A DNA stretch of 64,000 nt. It comes from Ketobacter sp. MCCC 1A13808. Lineage in GTDB: Bacteria; Pseudomonadota; Gammaproteobacteria; Pseudomonadales; Ketobacteraceae. Location: assembly GCF_009746715.1 (NCBI RefSeq), contig NZ_VRKW01000001.1, positions 496,001 to 560,000 on the forward strand, given 5' to 3'. Positions 30,085 through 38,812 of this stretch are shown in pieces. How positions within the stretch are numbered: position 1 is the first letter of the stretch; every line of letters starts with the position of its first letter. The notes under the pieces were generated by a model. That model had not been told where the DNA came from. It saw only the letters and a list, made by a program, of their open reading frames with translations, and searched no databases. Position numbers and translations under genes: made by a program.

Positions 30085-31404
30085 ATGTCCAATAAACTGG
30101 CACTGGTAGTTGACGATTCTCGCATGGCCCGCTACGTTCTCAGCAAAATGCTAACAGAACAGGGTATTGATGTGGACTTAGTAGAGTCCGGAGAAGAAGC
30201 ACTCGGTTACCTTTGCGGCAAAAAACCCAGCATGATCTTTATGGATCACACCATGCCCGGCATGGATGGTTTTCAGTGCTTACGCGCCATAAAAAACGAT
30301 CCGCAAACGGCGAACATTCCCATCATCATGTACACCTCCAAAGAAGGTGAGGTCTACGAGAGTCAGGCCCGCGCCCTGGGGGCAGTGGATATTATTCCCA
30401 AAACCCTGAAACCACTGATGCTGACCAAAGTACTTGAACGGCAAAATTTGTTGCCTAATCAGGCCGGTGTCGAATATTACCAGAATGCCGTCGGTCAGGC
30501 CGCCAATGACGTGGTTATTGTGGATGCCTATTCCGACCAGGCTTACGAACCGGAGCCGCCAGCGGCACTGTCAGAAGCAAAGAAACACGCTTCTGCTACT
30601 GAGGAAGAACATCCGGAGCTGGAAGTTCTGGAGCAACGTATTGAGCAGCTCACCTCACAACTCAGCGGCATTAACAAATCCGGCAATAGCTTCGAAGGGC
30701 GTTTCAGTCGGTTACAGTACCTGGGTTTGGCATTGTGCGTCGTCTTTATCGCTTGGTTGTTACTCAACAATAACCAGCTTTCGCAAAAGATGACGACGCT
30801 TGAAACAGACCGTCGTAGTCTGCAGGAATCGCTGGACCAACAATCGCAGCAAAATGTCTCCGTCAAAAGCCAACTGGAAAAAGAAATCCAGGGGCAAGCC
30901 TCACTCACCAATGTTTATAACAAACGGTTCTATGAAAGCATTGAATGGGCTCTCAATGAAGCAGGCCATTTCGAGTGGAACGAAAAACCCTTCAACGACA
31001 AATTAGCGACCACGTTAACCCAGCTGGCAGAAAACCTGGACAGCGTCGGTTTTGTTGGCAAGGTGGATGTCAGAAGCCATCTGGGTCGCTTCTGTTTGCA
31101 AACCAAGGGTAACGGGGAACCCGCCCTGCCTGAACCTGGCCAGACGCTGAATAATTGCGAAATAACACAACTTTCACCGTCTATGATTGATTCAGTAGGC
31201 ACCGAACAGACCCCCACCTTTGAGCGTTTCCTGGCTGCCTTTGAATCCGAATACGGCGAGGGGATCGATTTGGAGTTATCCACGGAAGGCGATCGTCAGC
31301 CTATAGTGCGCTACCCCAGCGAGGATTCATCAATGGATGCGGAACGCTGGAACAAATTCGCTTCCCGCAACCAGCGTATCGAGGTTTCAATCACGCCGTA
31401 TTGA
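30085..31404 (+). CDS. Membrane-anchored response regulator receiver protein
   Basis: A 439-residue protein of unusual build. Residues 1-125 are a receiver domain with the acidic pair D10/D11, phospho-acceptor D54 in FMDHTMPGMDG, and the conserved Lys in IIPKTLKP. A linker (125-205), a single membrane helix (about 213-229), a coiled coil rich in Gln and Glu (about 230-272) and a C-terminal globular domain (about 275-439) follow. The C-terminus (ASRNQRIEVSITPY) resembles the end of OmpA-like domains, but the peptidoglycan-binding core is not clear. The likely topology is receiver in the cytoplasm, coiled coil and last domain in the periplasm. It could pass a phosphorylation signal across the membrane. 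No partner kinase is adjacent. Confidence 0.82.
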   Translation: MSNKLALVVDDSRMARYVLSKMLTEQGIDVDLVESGEEALGYLCGKKPSMIFMDHTMPGMDGFQCLRAIKNDPQTANIPIIMYTSKEGEVYESQARALGAVDIIPKTLKPLMLTKVLERQNLLPNQAGVEYYQNAVGQAANDVVIVDAYSDQAYEPEPPAALSEAKKHASATEEEHPELEVLEQRIEQLTSQLSGINKSGNSFEGRFSRLQYLGLALCVVFIAWLLLNNNQLSQKMTTLETDRRSLQESLDQQSQQNVSVKSQLEKEIQGQASLTNVYNKRFYESIEWALNEAGHFEWNEKPFNDKLATTLTQLAENLDSVGFVGKVDVRSHLGRFCLQTKGNGEPALPEPGQTLNNCEITQLSPSMIDSVGTEQTPTFERFLAAFESEYGEGIDLELSTEGDRQPIVRYPSEDSSMDAERWNKFASRNQRIEVSITPY

Positions 31405-31547
31405 TGCGGCGTGGCTTAATCTGGTCACAGTTGGGGCTAACAGGCCCTGGCCTGAAATGACCGTAACTTGTCACCAAACCACCTTTCGGTTAACCATTAA
31501 CCCGTGCATATTCTAAACTTCACAGAAAGTCGAAGTGAGGTCATGTT

Positions 31548-32399
31548 ATGGGTAGTTATCAATCTCAAGTAAAAAAATCACCTATACCGGTAAAACCGAG
31601 GCACCTGGATTTCGGCTTTCCCGACGAACTGCCCCGTTACTGGTTTGATGACAACCCCTACATGACGCATTTTCTTAACGCCCTTTCCTCCGTCTTTCCT
31701 GAAGGTGAGCGTTTTTTCATAGAAACAGTGCGCTTTTACATGGACCAGATTGAAGACCCTGAATTGCTTCAGGATATTCGAGGCTTTATCGGCCAGGAAG
31801 CGCATCACGGTAAACAACACGAAGCCTTTAATAACCTGATCGAAAAACAAGGCTATCCAATCAACCGCTTCGGGCGATTCATTAAGAAGCGGCTTGCCAT
31901 GACCAGGGACTTTATGAAACCGGATGAACGGCTGGGCATAACCATTGCTCTGGAACATTTTACTGCTATTCTGGCGCATCAGGCACTTGCAGATCCCGCT
32001 TTCACTGAAAAAGCTCCGAAAGAATTCCGGGATTTAATTCTGTGGCATGCCATCGAAGAAACCGAGCACAAAGCGGTCGCATTTGATGTGTTCCAGAAAG
32101 TCAGCGGCAACACCTCGTTGCGCCGGAAAGTGATGCTGCGCACCTCGTTTTTCTTCTGGCTCCACATTTTTGCTTTGCAAATGGTGCTGCTCTGGAAAGA
32201 CGGCATGCCCATTCGCCCACTTAAAATGGCGGAAACCATCAACTTTATGATCGGCAAGCCCGGCTTATTAAGAAAAATTGGTCGCGACTATCTGGATTAC
32301 TACAAAGCGGACTTCCATCCCTGGCAGCATGATAACCGCAACTTAATTAGTAACTGGAAACAACGATTTTCCGGCATCGCAAGTTATATCGTGACCTAG
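31548..32399 (+). CDS. Predicted metal-dependent hydrolase (PF10118, ferritin-like diiron)
   Basis: A 283-residue member of the family annotated as metal-dependent hydrolase. Helices with carboxylate/His pairs suggest a ferritin-like diiron centre: FIGQEAHHGKQH (about 82-93), IALEHFTAI, and HAIEETEHKAVAF (about 166-178). A hydrophobic segment (RTSFFFWLHIFALQMVLLW, about 200-218) points to membrane contact, and the family often sits near lipid metabolism genes. The catalysed reaction is not known. GAGG seven bases before the ATG supports the start. It is flanked by non-coding gaps on both sides, so it is probably transcribed alone. Confidence 0.85.
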   Translation: MGSYQSQVKKSPIPVKPRHLDFGFPDELPRYWFDDNPYMTHFLNALSSVFPEGERFFIETVRFYMDQIEDPELLQDIRGFIGQEAHHGKQHEAFNNLIEKQGYPINRFGRFIKKRLAMTRDFMKPDERLGITIALEHFTAILAHQALADPAFTEKAPKEFRDLILWHAIEETEHKAVAFDVFQKVSGNTSLRRKVMLRTSFFFWLHIFALQMVLLWKDGMPIRPLKMAETINFMIGKPGLLRKIGRDYLDYYKADFHPWQHDNRNLISNWKQRFSGIASYIVT

Positions 32400-32660
32400 A
32401 AACTGTTTAGGTATTGGCGGCATCTTCCAGTCATGCCGCCCCGCCCAACCAAAACTAATCAATAAAGTCACGGGAAATCACCATTTAAACGACCAAATTG
32501 TCATATTTGTTCATTAAACTCTGCAACTGTCTGGAAAAACTAGTAATTTTGGTTCACTATTACTTGGTATAACAAGCGACCAGGCTGATCCGACGGTTGC
32601 CAAAAGCAAGAGTATCGGCCTCACTGCTATAGGCAAAAACATACCAAAAAGGTGTGACGC

Positions 32661-33224
32661 ATGCTAACGCATACACGGATACTCCGACTCAACAAAGCCG
32701 GCGTACCCCTGCAGTGGCTTAACAGGGAGGAAGCCGCGACGCTAATCGTAAAAGGGCTGGTAATCTGGTCCTTAGGTGACACTACCATCGTCATACGAGG
32801 CGGCATCAACAATCAGGGTTTACGTTCTCTGCTTTCTATACCCACCATCATCGCAACCAATGGCGATGTTCATTATAACGACCACCATGTCCCCGCGGTC
32901 TGTAACCGCTTGCTGTTTCGGCGTGACCGTAACATCTGCATGTATTGCGGCGATCAATTTGGCGTAGAAAAGCTAACCAGGGACCACATCATTCCCCGCT
33001 CTCGTGGCGGTCAGGAGTCTTGGACCAATCTGGTGGCGGCCTGTCGTCGCTGTAATCAGCGCAAGGGCAATCACACTCCTGAAGAAGCCAACATGCCGCT
33101 GTTAGCCGTCCCCTTTAAACCCAATAAAATGGAATATCTGGCGTTGGCGAACAGAAACATTCTGGCCGATCAAATGAGCTTTTTGAGTTCCGGTTTTTCC
33201 AAACATATGAGGATGAATGCGTAA
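32661..33224 (+). CDS. HNH endonuclease-domain protein
   Basis: A 187-residue protein whose C-terminal half is a zinc-containing HNH nuclease: CMYCG and CRRCN supply the two Cys pairs, and RDHIIPRSRGG gives the catalytic His motif (about 109-119), with WTNLVAACRRCNQRKG after it. The first 80 residues match a conserved family of stand-alone bacterial HNH proteins whose role is unproven (DNA repair or defence are both suggested). AAGG precedes the ATG. An inverted repeat AGTAAT-N11-ATTACT (32542-32564) lies about 100 bases upstream. There is no methyltransferase or helicase partner here, so a restriction role is not supported. Confidence 0.87.
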   Translation: MLTHTRILRLNKAGVPLQWLNREEAATLIVKGLVIWSLGDTTIVIRGGINNQGLRSLLSIPTIIATNGDVHYNDHHVPAVCNRLLFRRDRNICMYCGDQFGVEKLTRDHIIPRSRGGQESWTNLVAACRRCNQRKGNHTPEEANMPLLAVPFKPNKMEYLALANRNILADQMSFLSSGFSKHMRMNA

Positions 33225-33261
33225 CGCAGTTTGTACCATCCGAAGTTAGCCGATGATACGT

Positions 33262-34974
33262 TCAAAACGCTGAGTTTTGCCGGTGGATAAAGCTCAGCGT
33301 TTCATCAATGGAATAGGATATGGATTTTTTCTGCATAGCTTCTTCCAGGTAGTGAAAGGATTCTTCAATGTAATCCACATCGTACTTTTCAGTCAGGTGA
33401 GAGATGGCATACCCAAAGTGCAAATCGTATTGATCACCTAATGAATAATGCCATTTCTCCACACGCTCAATAATGCCTTCGGCTTCAAATTTATTATGTA
33501 ACGGAAACACCAGCACGGTCACCTCGCCGGGCACTCCGGGTGTGGATGTTTTAAATGGAAAGACGGAAACACTGCTATTAAATAAAATACGCAGGCAATC
33601 ACCCAACGCAATATAGTCCGGTCGCAGCGTTGTACGGTCCATTACGATGACGGACACGACCAATACACGCCCCATTTCGCTGTGCACCCGCCGGTCCAGG
33701 TCACGTATATCGTTGACGTGCTTGTCCAACGCCGGTATTTCGAGGAAACCACTTTGACTGTTAACAATATTAACGCGGCTTTGCAGGCGCTGCTTCATCA
33801 TATCCAGGGCGCTGTTGATGCGGCTGCGTTCTTCTTTCTCATGCCGGTATATCGCCGACATCGCCAACGAAAATATAATGATTTCAAATACCGATCCGAT
33901 TTCCTTGCTGTGATAGATCAGCGCATTCGTGGGCATTATGCCGAGCATATTGAGCGCAAATATTCCGATCGACATGAGTAAAACAGACCACCCCACCATG
34001 AAATACCAACCCAGATAGTATCGCTCCAAAACGGATTTAATGCCGAACGCCATCATAACCGTAGCAAACAGCAACGCCACGATGGTCGCGTAGAATGCAA
34101 GATCCTGCATCGTAACCAGTGCTATCACCGCTAGAAAAAGCGAGATGGCTATGGTGCTTTTTCCCAGCCAGGTATACACAATATGATAACGACGCACCTC
34201 CAGCAGTGTCATCGCAAACGCGGTACCGAAAGCGGTGGTCAAACAGGAAAAAAGCGTTATCGACGCGTTATTGAATGCCGGATACTCAGGCCAGAGATAC
34301 GCAAAGCCATGCCCATTTAACGAAGAAACCAATAAGGCAGTGGAAAGAACATAGATAACATAATAATAGAACAGACTCTCTCGGATTATCATTCCATTAA
34401 GCAGACTGTAAATCGACATGACCAGCAATGTTCCGTAATAGGCCCCCCACAAAATCAGGTTCCACTCTTCCTTCTGATAATATTCCTTTTCACCGTATAG
34501 CCGAATCGGCATTTGCAAGGAATTTGAGGTCTGCGCTTTGATATAGATACGTTTTCCATCCAATTCAGGACGCACTTTAAAAGTAAAGTCATCATCCCAG
34601 ATTGGTCTGCTGGCAAAAGGAAAATCTGTGCCTGTGACGTAATGCTGGGTGATTTCGTCAAGACTATTGGCCACAAAAAACTCGAGATAATCAACGGTGG
34701 GATAATGGACTTCGATCATGACATTTTCTTCACGATCGAAATAAGAGTCCGGAATCTCGAAATGAAACCAGTGAGCCTTACCGGAAGAGCCGAAATTGAC
34801 TTTCGACACCGGATCCTGATTCCAGTCTCTGAGCAACACCTGCTCAATGGTCAGCGGCGTCTTATCGTCCAGTACGTGCCTGACTTCGATATGATAGACC
34901 GAGCTGGAATTGCTACCGATCAGCAGGCATGGCAACAACAGTGCAGTAGACACTAGAATAATTAGCCAGCGCAC
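33262..34974 (-). CDS. 7TM-DISM receptor with degenerate GGDEF-like output domain
   Basis: A 570-residue sensor. After a signal sequence (1-25), an extracytoplasmic 7TMR-DISMED2-type domain (about 28-170) precedes seven membrane helices (about 178-375), a short coiled coil (IYRHEKEERSRINSALDMM), and a C-terminal domain of about 150 residues. That domain follows the strand and helix order of GGDEF domains (VLVVSVIVMDR; GDCLRILFNSSV; VTVLVFPLH; YDLHFGYAISH; EESFHYLEEAM), but the GGDEF signature is replaced by PGVPGEV. It is therefore unlikely to make c-di-GMP and may bind a nucleotide or a protein instead. The GGDEF assignment is mine, from pattern only. Confidence 0.82.
   Translation of the reverse strand: MRWLIILVSTALLLPCLLIGSNSSSVYHIEVRHVLDDKTPLTIEQVLLRDWNQDPVSKVNFGSSGKAHWFHFEIPDSYFDREENVMIEVHYPTVDYLEFFVANSLDEITQHYVTGTDFPFASRPIWDDDFTFKVRPELDGKRIYIKAQTSNSLQMPIRLYGEKEYYQKEEWNLILWGAYYGTLLVMSIYSLLNGMIIRESLFYYYVIYVLSTALLVSSLNGHGFAYLWPEYPAFNNASITLFSCLTTAFGTAFAMTLLEVRRYHIVYTWLGKSTIAISLFLAVIALVTMQDLAFYATIVALLFATVMMAFGIKSVLERYYLGWYFMVGWSVLLMSIGIFALNMLGIMPTNALIYHSKEIGSVFEIIIFSLAMSAIYRHEKEERSRINSALDMMKQRLQSRVNIVNSQSGFLEIPALDKHVNDIRDLDRRVHSEMGRVLVVSVIVMDRTTLRPDYIALGDCLRILFNSSVSVFPFKTSTPGVPGEVTVLVFPLHNKFEAEGIIERVEKWHYSLGDQYDLHFGYAISHLTEKYDVDYIEESFHYLEEAMQKKSISYSIDETLSFIHRQNSAF
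33265..33302 (-). repeat. Inverted repeat spanning the DISM receptor stop codon
   Basis: Perfect ten-base arms AAACGCTGAG (33265-33274) and CTCAGCGTTT (33293-33302) with an 18-base loop. The minus-strand gene ends within the second transcribed arm, at 33262-33264. Only a short U-rich end (GUUUUGA) follows, so it is a possible but weak terminator overlapping coding sequence. Confidence 0.5.
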
Positions 34975-35207
34975 GGTGTGTTTTGCCTATAACATGCAAT
35001 CCGCCCGCAAATGCTGCTTAAATCCGACCCCATGAATTCCCCAAAATGGTACGCAGTCGACAGAAAAATCGAAAAGTATGTAAAACTGGTTATTATTTAT
35101 ATACCTATATTGCCTATTTCACAACAATAACAAGGGTATAAGGCGCAGAGCTAATAGCCGAATTAAGTTAGGCAAAGAATGCGTAAAGACATGACAAGAA
35201 GGGTGGA

Positions 35208-35228
35208 CCGCCCGCTGGTTGCGGACGG
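35208..35228 (-). terminator. Hairpin downstream of the DUF481 gene
   Basis: On the minus strand CCGTCCGC, loop AACCA, GCGGGCGG form an eight-pair stem with one G-U, about 30 bases after the stop codon. No T-run follows, so termination strength is uncertain. Confidence 0.4.
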
Positions 35229-35259
35229 TAGAATTCCGTTAACGTAAGTCACTTAAGCC

Positions 35260-35973
35260 TTAGAAGGAGTAGTTCAAACCCACCAGGGTCTTACGGTCGG
35301 AATTCTTTTTGTCTGGTGGCACTTCAGAAGTGCGTTCGATTTCATAAGCAAGCGTAGCGTAAAGGCTTCCGTTTATTTTTAACTTTAAACGGGTAAACGA
35401 TTTAGTCACCGTTTTCTCTTCGCCAATCTCGCTACTGAATTCTTCATCGAACGTAGCTGTTTCACTTATTTTCCAGGTGTAAAGTGCACCTACGCGAATA
35501 ATCGCTTCGTCCTCAATTTCACCGGTATCTTCGAATTCCGTCTTTCTGTAACCAAGACCGAGATCGCCGGATAATTCATGCCTATCGTTCTTTATGAAAT
35601 TTCGGCCATAACCGAAAACAGCAGAGGCCTCGTATTCAAATCCGCTGAAATTGTCGTTCTCATAGGACAACAACCCGAACAGATAGGAATCCTCATTGAG
35701 AATGTATTCCGCTTTACCGGATGCAAAGTAATTTTCTGCAGTACGTTCATCCTCGGAAAATTCATTGGCTGCTTGGAGTTTGTATATATTGCGCCAGTCT
35801 TCACCATTACGCGTGACATCACTGCGGAAATTGAGATTGGTGCTACTGGTATTACCGGACCGTTGAATATAGGCCAGGTCAGCATCCCCTTCCCACAGCT
35901 TGGGCGGCTCATCGTCCGCAAACGCCGTAAGTGGCACCACGACCAAAGAAAGCAGGCCTAAACATTTTTTCAT
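35260..35973 (-). CDS. DUF481 (YdiY-like) outer membrane protein
   Basis: A 237-residue secreted protein with a signal peptide (MKKCLGLLSLVVVPLTAFA) and amphipathic beta strands throughout, ending in Phe (VGLNYSF), the usual outer membrane sorting signal. The start of the mature part (WEGDADLAYIQRSGNTSSTNL) is characteristic of DUF481/YdiY proteins, which form predicted beta-barrels of unproven function, induced by acid in some species. It follows the OmpA-type gene on the same strand, but a terminator lies between them, so the two may be separately transcribed. Confidence 0.88.
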   Translation of the reverse strand: MKKCLGLLSLVVVPLTAFADDEPPKLWEGDADLAYIQRSGNTSSTNLNFRSDVTRNGEDWRNIYKLQAANEFSEDERTAENYFASGKAEYILNEDSYLFGLLSYENDNFSGFEYEASAVFGYGRNFIKNDRHELSGDLGLGYRKTEFEDTGEIEDEAIIRVGALYTWKISETATFDEEFSSEIGEEKTVTKSFTRLKLKINGSLYATLAYEIERTSEVPPDKKNSDRKTLVGLNYSF

Positions 35974-35993
35974 TTGCTGTTACCCCTTTTAAT

Positions 35994-36021
35994 GAAAATG
36001 CCGGTGGGTCAGCACCGGCAT
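35994..36021 (-). terminator. Intrinsic terminator of the OmpA-type gene
   Basis: On the minus strand ATGCCGGTG, loop CTGACC, CACCGGCAT form a perfect nine-pair stem followed by TTTTC. It lies 24 bases after the OmpA-type stop and before the DUF481 start. Confidence 0.8.
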
Positions 36022-36045
36022 GGGTTGTTGCGTCAGTATCTTACG

Positions 36046-37167
36046 TTACTTCATGACTTCTTTCTGTATAACCGCTACCACTCGTCGGTTTTGAATACGA
36101 CCGGCTTCGGTGTCATTATCGGCAATCGGGCTTTCTTCACCGCGTCCGATTGAAGTCACTCGGTCAGCATCGATACCGTGACGTTTTACCAAGGAATTTC
36201 TGACCGCGTCTGCACGTTTTTGAGACAACGTTTTATTGTATGCCGCACTACCCGAGCTATCAGTATGACCTTCAATTTCAACGCTGACATCAGGGTACTT
36301 ACGCATAAACTCTGCCACTTTCGCGATTTCGTCCTGATACTCTTCCGGCACTTCCTGCACGTTTAACGGGAACTGGACTCTCAGATCGATGCTCTCGACC
36401 GTCATAGTATGCATTACCCCGACGCAACCTTTGTCATCCACAGTTGCACCCACTTCCGTTCCGGCACACTGGTCAAGATCGTCCGTCACGCCATCACCAT
36501 CGCTGTCCAGCGCACAACCCAACGCATCAACTGTCGCGCCAGCGGTGGATCCCGGACATTGATCATTATCATCGATAACGCCGTCGCCATCGCTATCCAT
36601 CGGCGCTGCTGCAACCACTTCAACCGGTGGTTCTTGTTTGGGGCTGGATTTGCCTCCGAAAGCGTAACTAATACCCAATGTCGTCATGGTGTCGGTTAAC
36701 GCCTCGTCAACGCTGTAGACCGCACGTACATCCAACCGGGCAGACCAGGCTTCATTGAAATTCAAACGCACACCACCGCCGGCGTTTAATTGCGTTTCAC
36801 CGTATTCAAAAGCGTCAATATCACTATCAAACTCGCCGTGTCCGACTCCAAATCCCAAATAGGGCTGTAACACGCCGTCTTTCAGAAAATAATAAAGGCC
36901 ATCCAAACGAACTTGAGTCAAATCCACATCAGTACCGTTATCGGATACCTCGGCTTCGGTTTGAAAAACCGCTATTTCTGTCGCCCAGTGCGGACCGAAG
37001 CGATATTCCAGACCGATACCGAATCCTTCGCTGTCGTCAACGTAGCGATCATCATCAAAGTGCTCATATACATAAGCAGGATTTATGACATATTGTCCTT
37101 CTTTATTCTCAGCTGCAGCGGTTGCAGCCAGCATGCACATTGATACAGATAAAGCTAGACGTTTCAT
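36046..37167 (-). CDS. OmpA/OprF-family outer membrane porin
   Basis: A 373-residue outer membrane protein: signal peptide (1-19), N-terminal eight-strand beta-barrel (about 20-175), two calcium-binding thrombospondin type 3-like repeats (DSDGDGVIDDNDQCPG and DSDGDGVTDDLDQCAG, about 192-245), and a C-terminal OmpA domain that binds peptidoglycan (IEGHTDSSGSAAYNKTLSQ and QNRRVVAVI, about 260-370). It anchors the outer membrane to the cell wall and may form a pore. The layout matches Pseudomonas OprF. An intrinsic terminator follows. It lies downstream of the dehydratase-like gene, but a terminator separates them. Confidence 0.92.
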   Translation of the reverse strand: MKRLALSVSMCMLAATAAAENKEGQYVINPAYVYEHFDDDRYVDDSEGFGIGLEYRFGPHWATEIAVFQTEAEVSDNGTDVDLTQVRLDGLYYFLKDGVLQPYLGFGVGHGEFDSDIDAFEYGETQLNAGGGVRLNFNEAWSARLDVRAVYSVDEALTDTMTTLGISYAFGGKSSPKQEPPVEVVAAAPMDSDGDGVIDDNDQCPGSTAGATVDALGCALDSDGDGVTDDLDQCAGTEVGATVDDKGCVGVMHTMTVESIDLRVQFPLNVQEVPEEYQDEIAKVAEFMRKYPDVSVEIEGHTDSSGSAAYNKTLSQKRADAVRNSLVKRHGIDADRVTSIGRGEESPIADNDTEAGRIQNRRVVAVIQKEVMK

Positions 37168-37240
37168 GGTGTTTCCCCTTCGTTCCTGTTGTGAAGGGAA
37201 TACTAACCAGCTTTCTTTTTATTCTCCACCATGTAAAACG

Positions 37241-37268
37241 AAAAAAGGCTGTGAAACAGTTCACAGCC
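37241..37268 (-). terminator. Intrinsic terminator of the 4-HBCD-like gene
   Basis: On the minus strand GGCTGTGAA, loop CTGT, TTCACAGCC form a perfect nine-pair stem followed by six Ts. It is 29 bases after the stop codon of the dehydratase-like gene and 74 bases before the OmpA-type start. Confidence 0.92.
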
Positions 37269-37297
37269 CTATAGCCCCCCCGTTAATTAGCTAAAAC

Positions 37298-38812
37298 TTA
37301 ATCAACTTGCTTGATACCCGCTAATTTTCTGGCGTGCCATTTCTTTTTCTCTACATCCATACCACGCAGAATTTGTATACGCTGAGCTTGTGGTGAACCT
37401 GCTCCATGCATGGATTCTGTTAAGTAACCCACTGCGTTTCGGCCCAGGGTCATATTTTCAATCAGACGCAAAATTTTCACTCGATCCTGAGTCGGAATGT
37501 CTTCACGCCCTTTGAAGTATTTCTCGAGGATCGAACCGGTTTCCGAGGATTCAAAATCCTGCTGAGAGGGCAAAGTCACCATCAATCCACCCGCGAGATC
37601 CTGTGCCAAGCGCGAAATCTCGTATGGAAAGCGAGTCACGTTGTGTTTACAGACGTTGGCCAGCATCGAGTCATTAATCCAAGCGCCGGATGACAGTGGT
37701 TTCGATTCATGAGCTGACGCAATACTGGACGAATAGATTGTTTCGTTTAGGTGAGTCATCTCCACCAGCTTGTCACGGATATGGGACACATGCTCCAGGC
37801 CGTTATACTCCGCTATGGTCGCTGCGGCCCCCACCATCACATCCCCCAAGCCGGTTTTGCAGACGTAGCTTGCACGGTGATAAGCGGTAAACCTTTCCAC
37901 CATCGGAGCTGCGAATTCATATTCCCCATCCATGAAAACATGTTCCCAGGGAATGAACACATCGTCAAAAATAACCAAAACTTCCTGACCCGCGTATTGC
38001 GCATTACCTTTATCAACATCGCCCGCTTCCATAGCCCGCGTATCACAGGATTGGCGCCCGTAAATATAGGTCAACCCCTCGGCCTGTAAAGGAACGACAC
38101 CAATCACCGCAAAATCCTTGTCTCCTTCACTTAAACGCATAGTAGGTAACACCATCATCCAATGAGAGTTCAGTCCGCCTGTCATATGCGCTTTTGCACC
38201 ACTCACAAACAAACCGGCCTGGTTACGGCGGGTCACACGCATAAACAGATCCTGATCTGCCTGTTCGTGGGGCGATTTACTGCGATCGCCTTTTGGATCG
38301 GTCATACCGGCTGCGATAATTTGGTTGTGCTTTTGTAATTTTGTCAGAAACGTCAAAAAACGCGGATGGTAATCCGTGCCATGCGCTCGATCAATATCGT
38401 AGGTAATCGAATGCATCACGCTGATGGAATCAAGTCCGGCACAACGTTGAAAGCAGGTTCCGGTGATCTGGCCAAGCTTTCTCTGCATTCTGTTTTTCAT
38501 CACCAGGTCTTGACTGCTGTGGGGGATATGCAGGAACCGGTTCACCGGATCGCCACTCAAATGGCTCCTCGCAGTCGCTAGTTCGGGCTCCTCCGACGCC
38601 AGATCGTAGGTCGCTTTCAATGCATTAATGGACGGCCACACCATGGGGTGATCAACCGGCTCCTCCACTAGCTCGCCAAACAAATACACTTTTAGATGAC
38701 GGTCACGCAAACTGTCTACGTAATCATCACCGCTTACAATGGGTTGGAAAGTTGCCCAGATTTCATCGCTGGTGGGTTGTGCTCGAAGCGTCTTATGCGC
38801 CATATCATTCAT
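37298..38812 (-). CDS. 4-hydroxybutyryl-CoA dehydratase-like flavoprotein (AbfD/HpaB family)
   Basis: A 504-residue member of the HpaB/AbfD flavoprotein family and close by eye to clostridial 4-hydroxybutyryl-CoA dehydratase along its whole length (MTDPKGDRS, TYIYGRQSCDTRAME, VFIPWEHVFM, ESMHGAGSPQAQRI). Two of the four 4Fe-4S ligands of AbfD are matched by C120 and C124 (CFQRC). The other two appear as H312 and C318 (HRASYVCK), but with five residues between them where I recall six in AbfD. The enzyme would be an FAD and possibly cluster-dependent dehydratase or isomerase; a monooxygenase of the HpaB type is the alternative. GAGGG lies nine bases before the ATG. An enoyl-CoA hydratase is encoded nearby on the other strand. 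Confidence 0.82.
   Translation of the reverse strand: MNDMAHKTLRAQPTSDEIWATFQPIVSGDDYVDSLRDRHLKVYLFGELVEEPVDHPMVWPSINALKATYDLASEEPELATARSHLSGDPVNRFLHIPHSSQDLVMKNRMQRKLGQITGTCFQRCAGLDSISVMHSITYDIDRAHGTDYHPRFLTFLTKLQKHNQIIAAGMTDPKGDRSKSPHEQADQDLFMRVTRRNQAGLFVSGAKAHMTGGLNSHWMMVLPTMRLSEGDKDFAVIGVVPLQAEGLTYIYGRQSCDTRAMEAGDVDKGNAQYAGQEVLVIFDDVFIPWEHVFMDGEYEFAAPMVERFTAYHRASYVCKTGLGDVMVGAAATIAEYNGLEHVSHIRDKLVEMTHLNETIYSSSIASAHESKPLSSGAWINDSMLANVCKHNVTRFPYEISRLAQDLAGGLMVTLPSQQDFESSETGSILEKYFKGREDIPTQDRVKILRLIENMTLGRNAVGYLTESMHGAGSPQAQRIQILRGMDVEKKKWHARKLAGIKQVD

Noticed and set aside
32661-33224. HNH gene as part of a restriction system or mobile intron
   Set aside because: No methyltransferase, specificity subunit, intron or phage terminase genes adjoin it.
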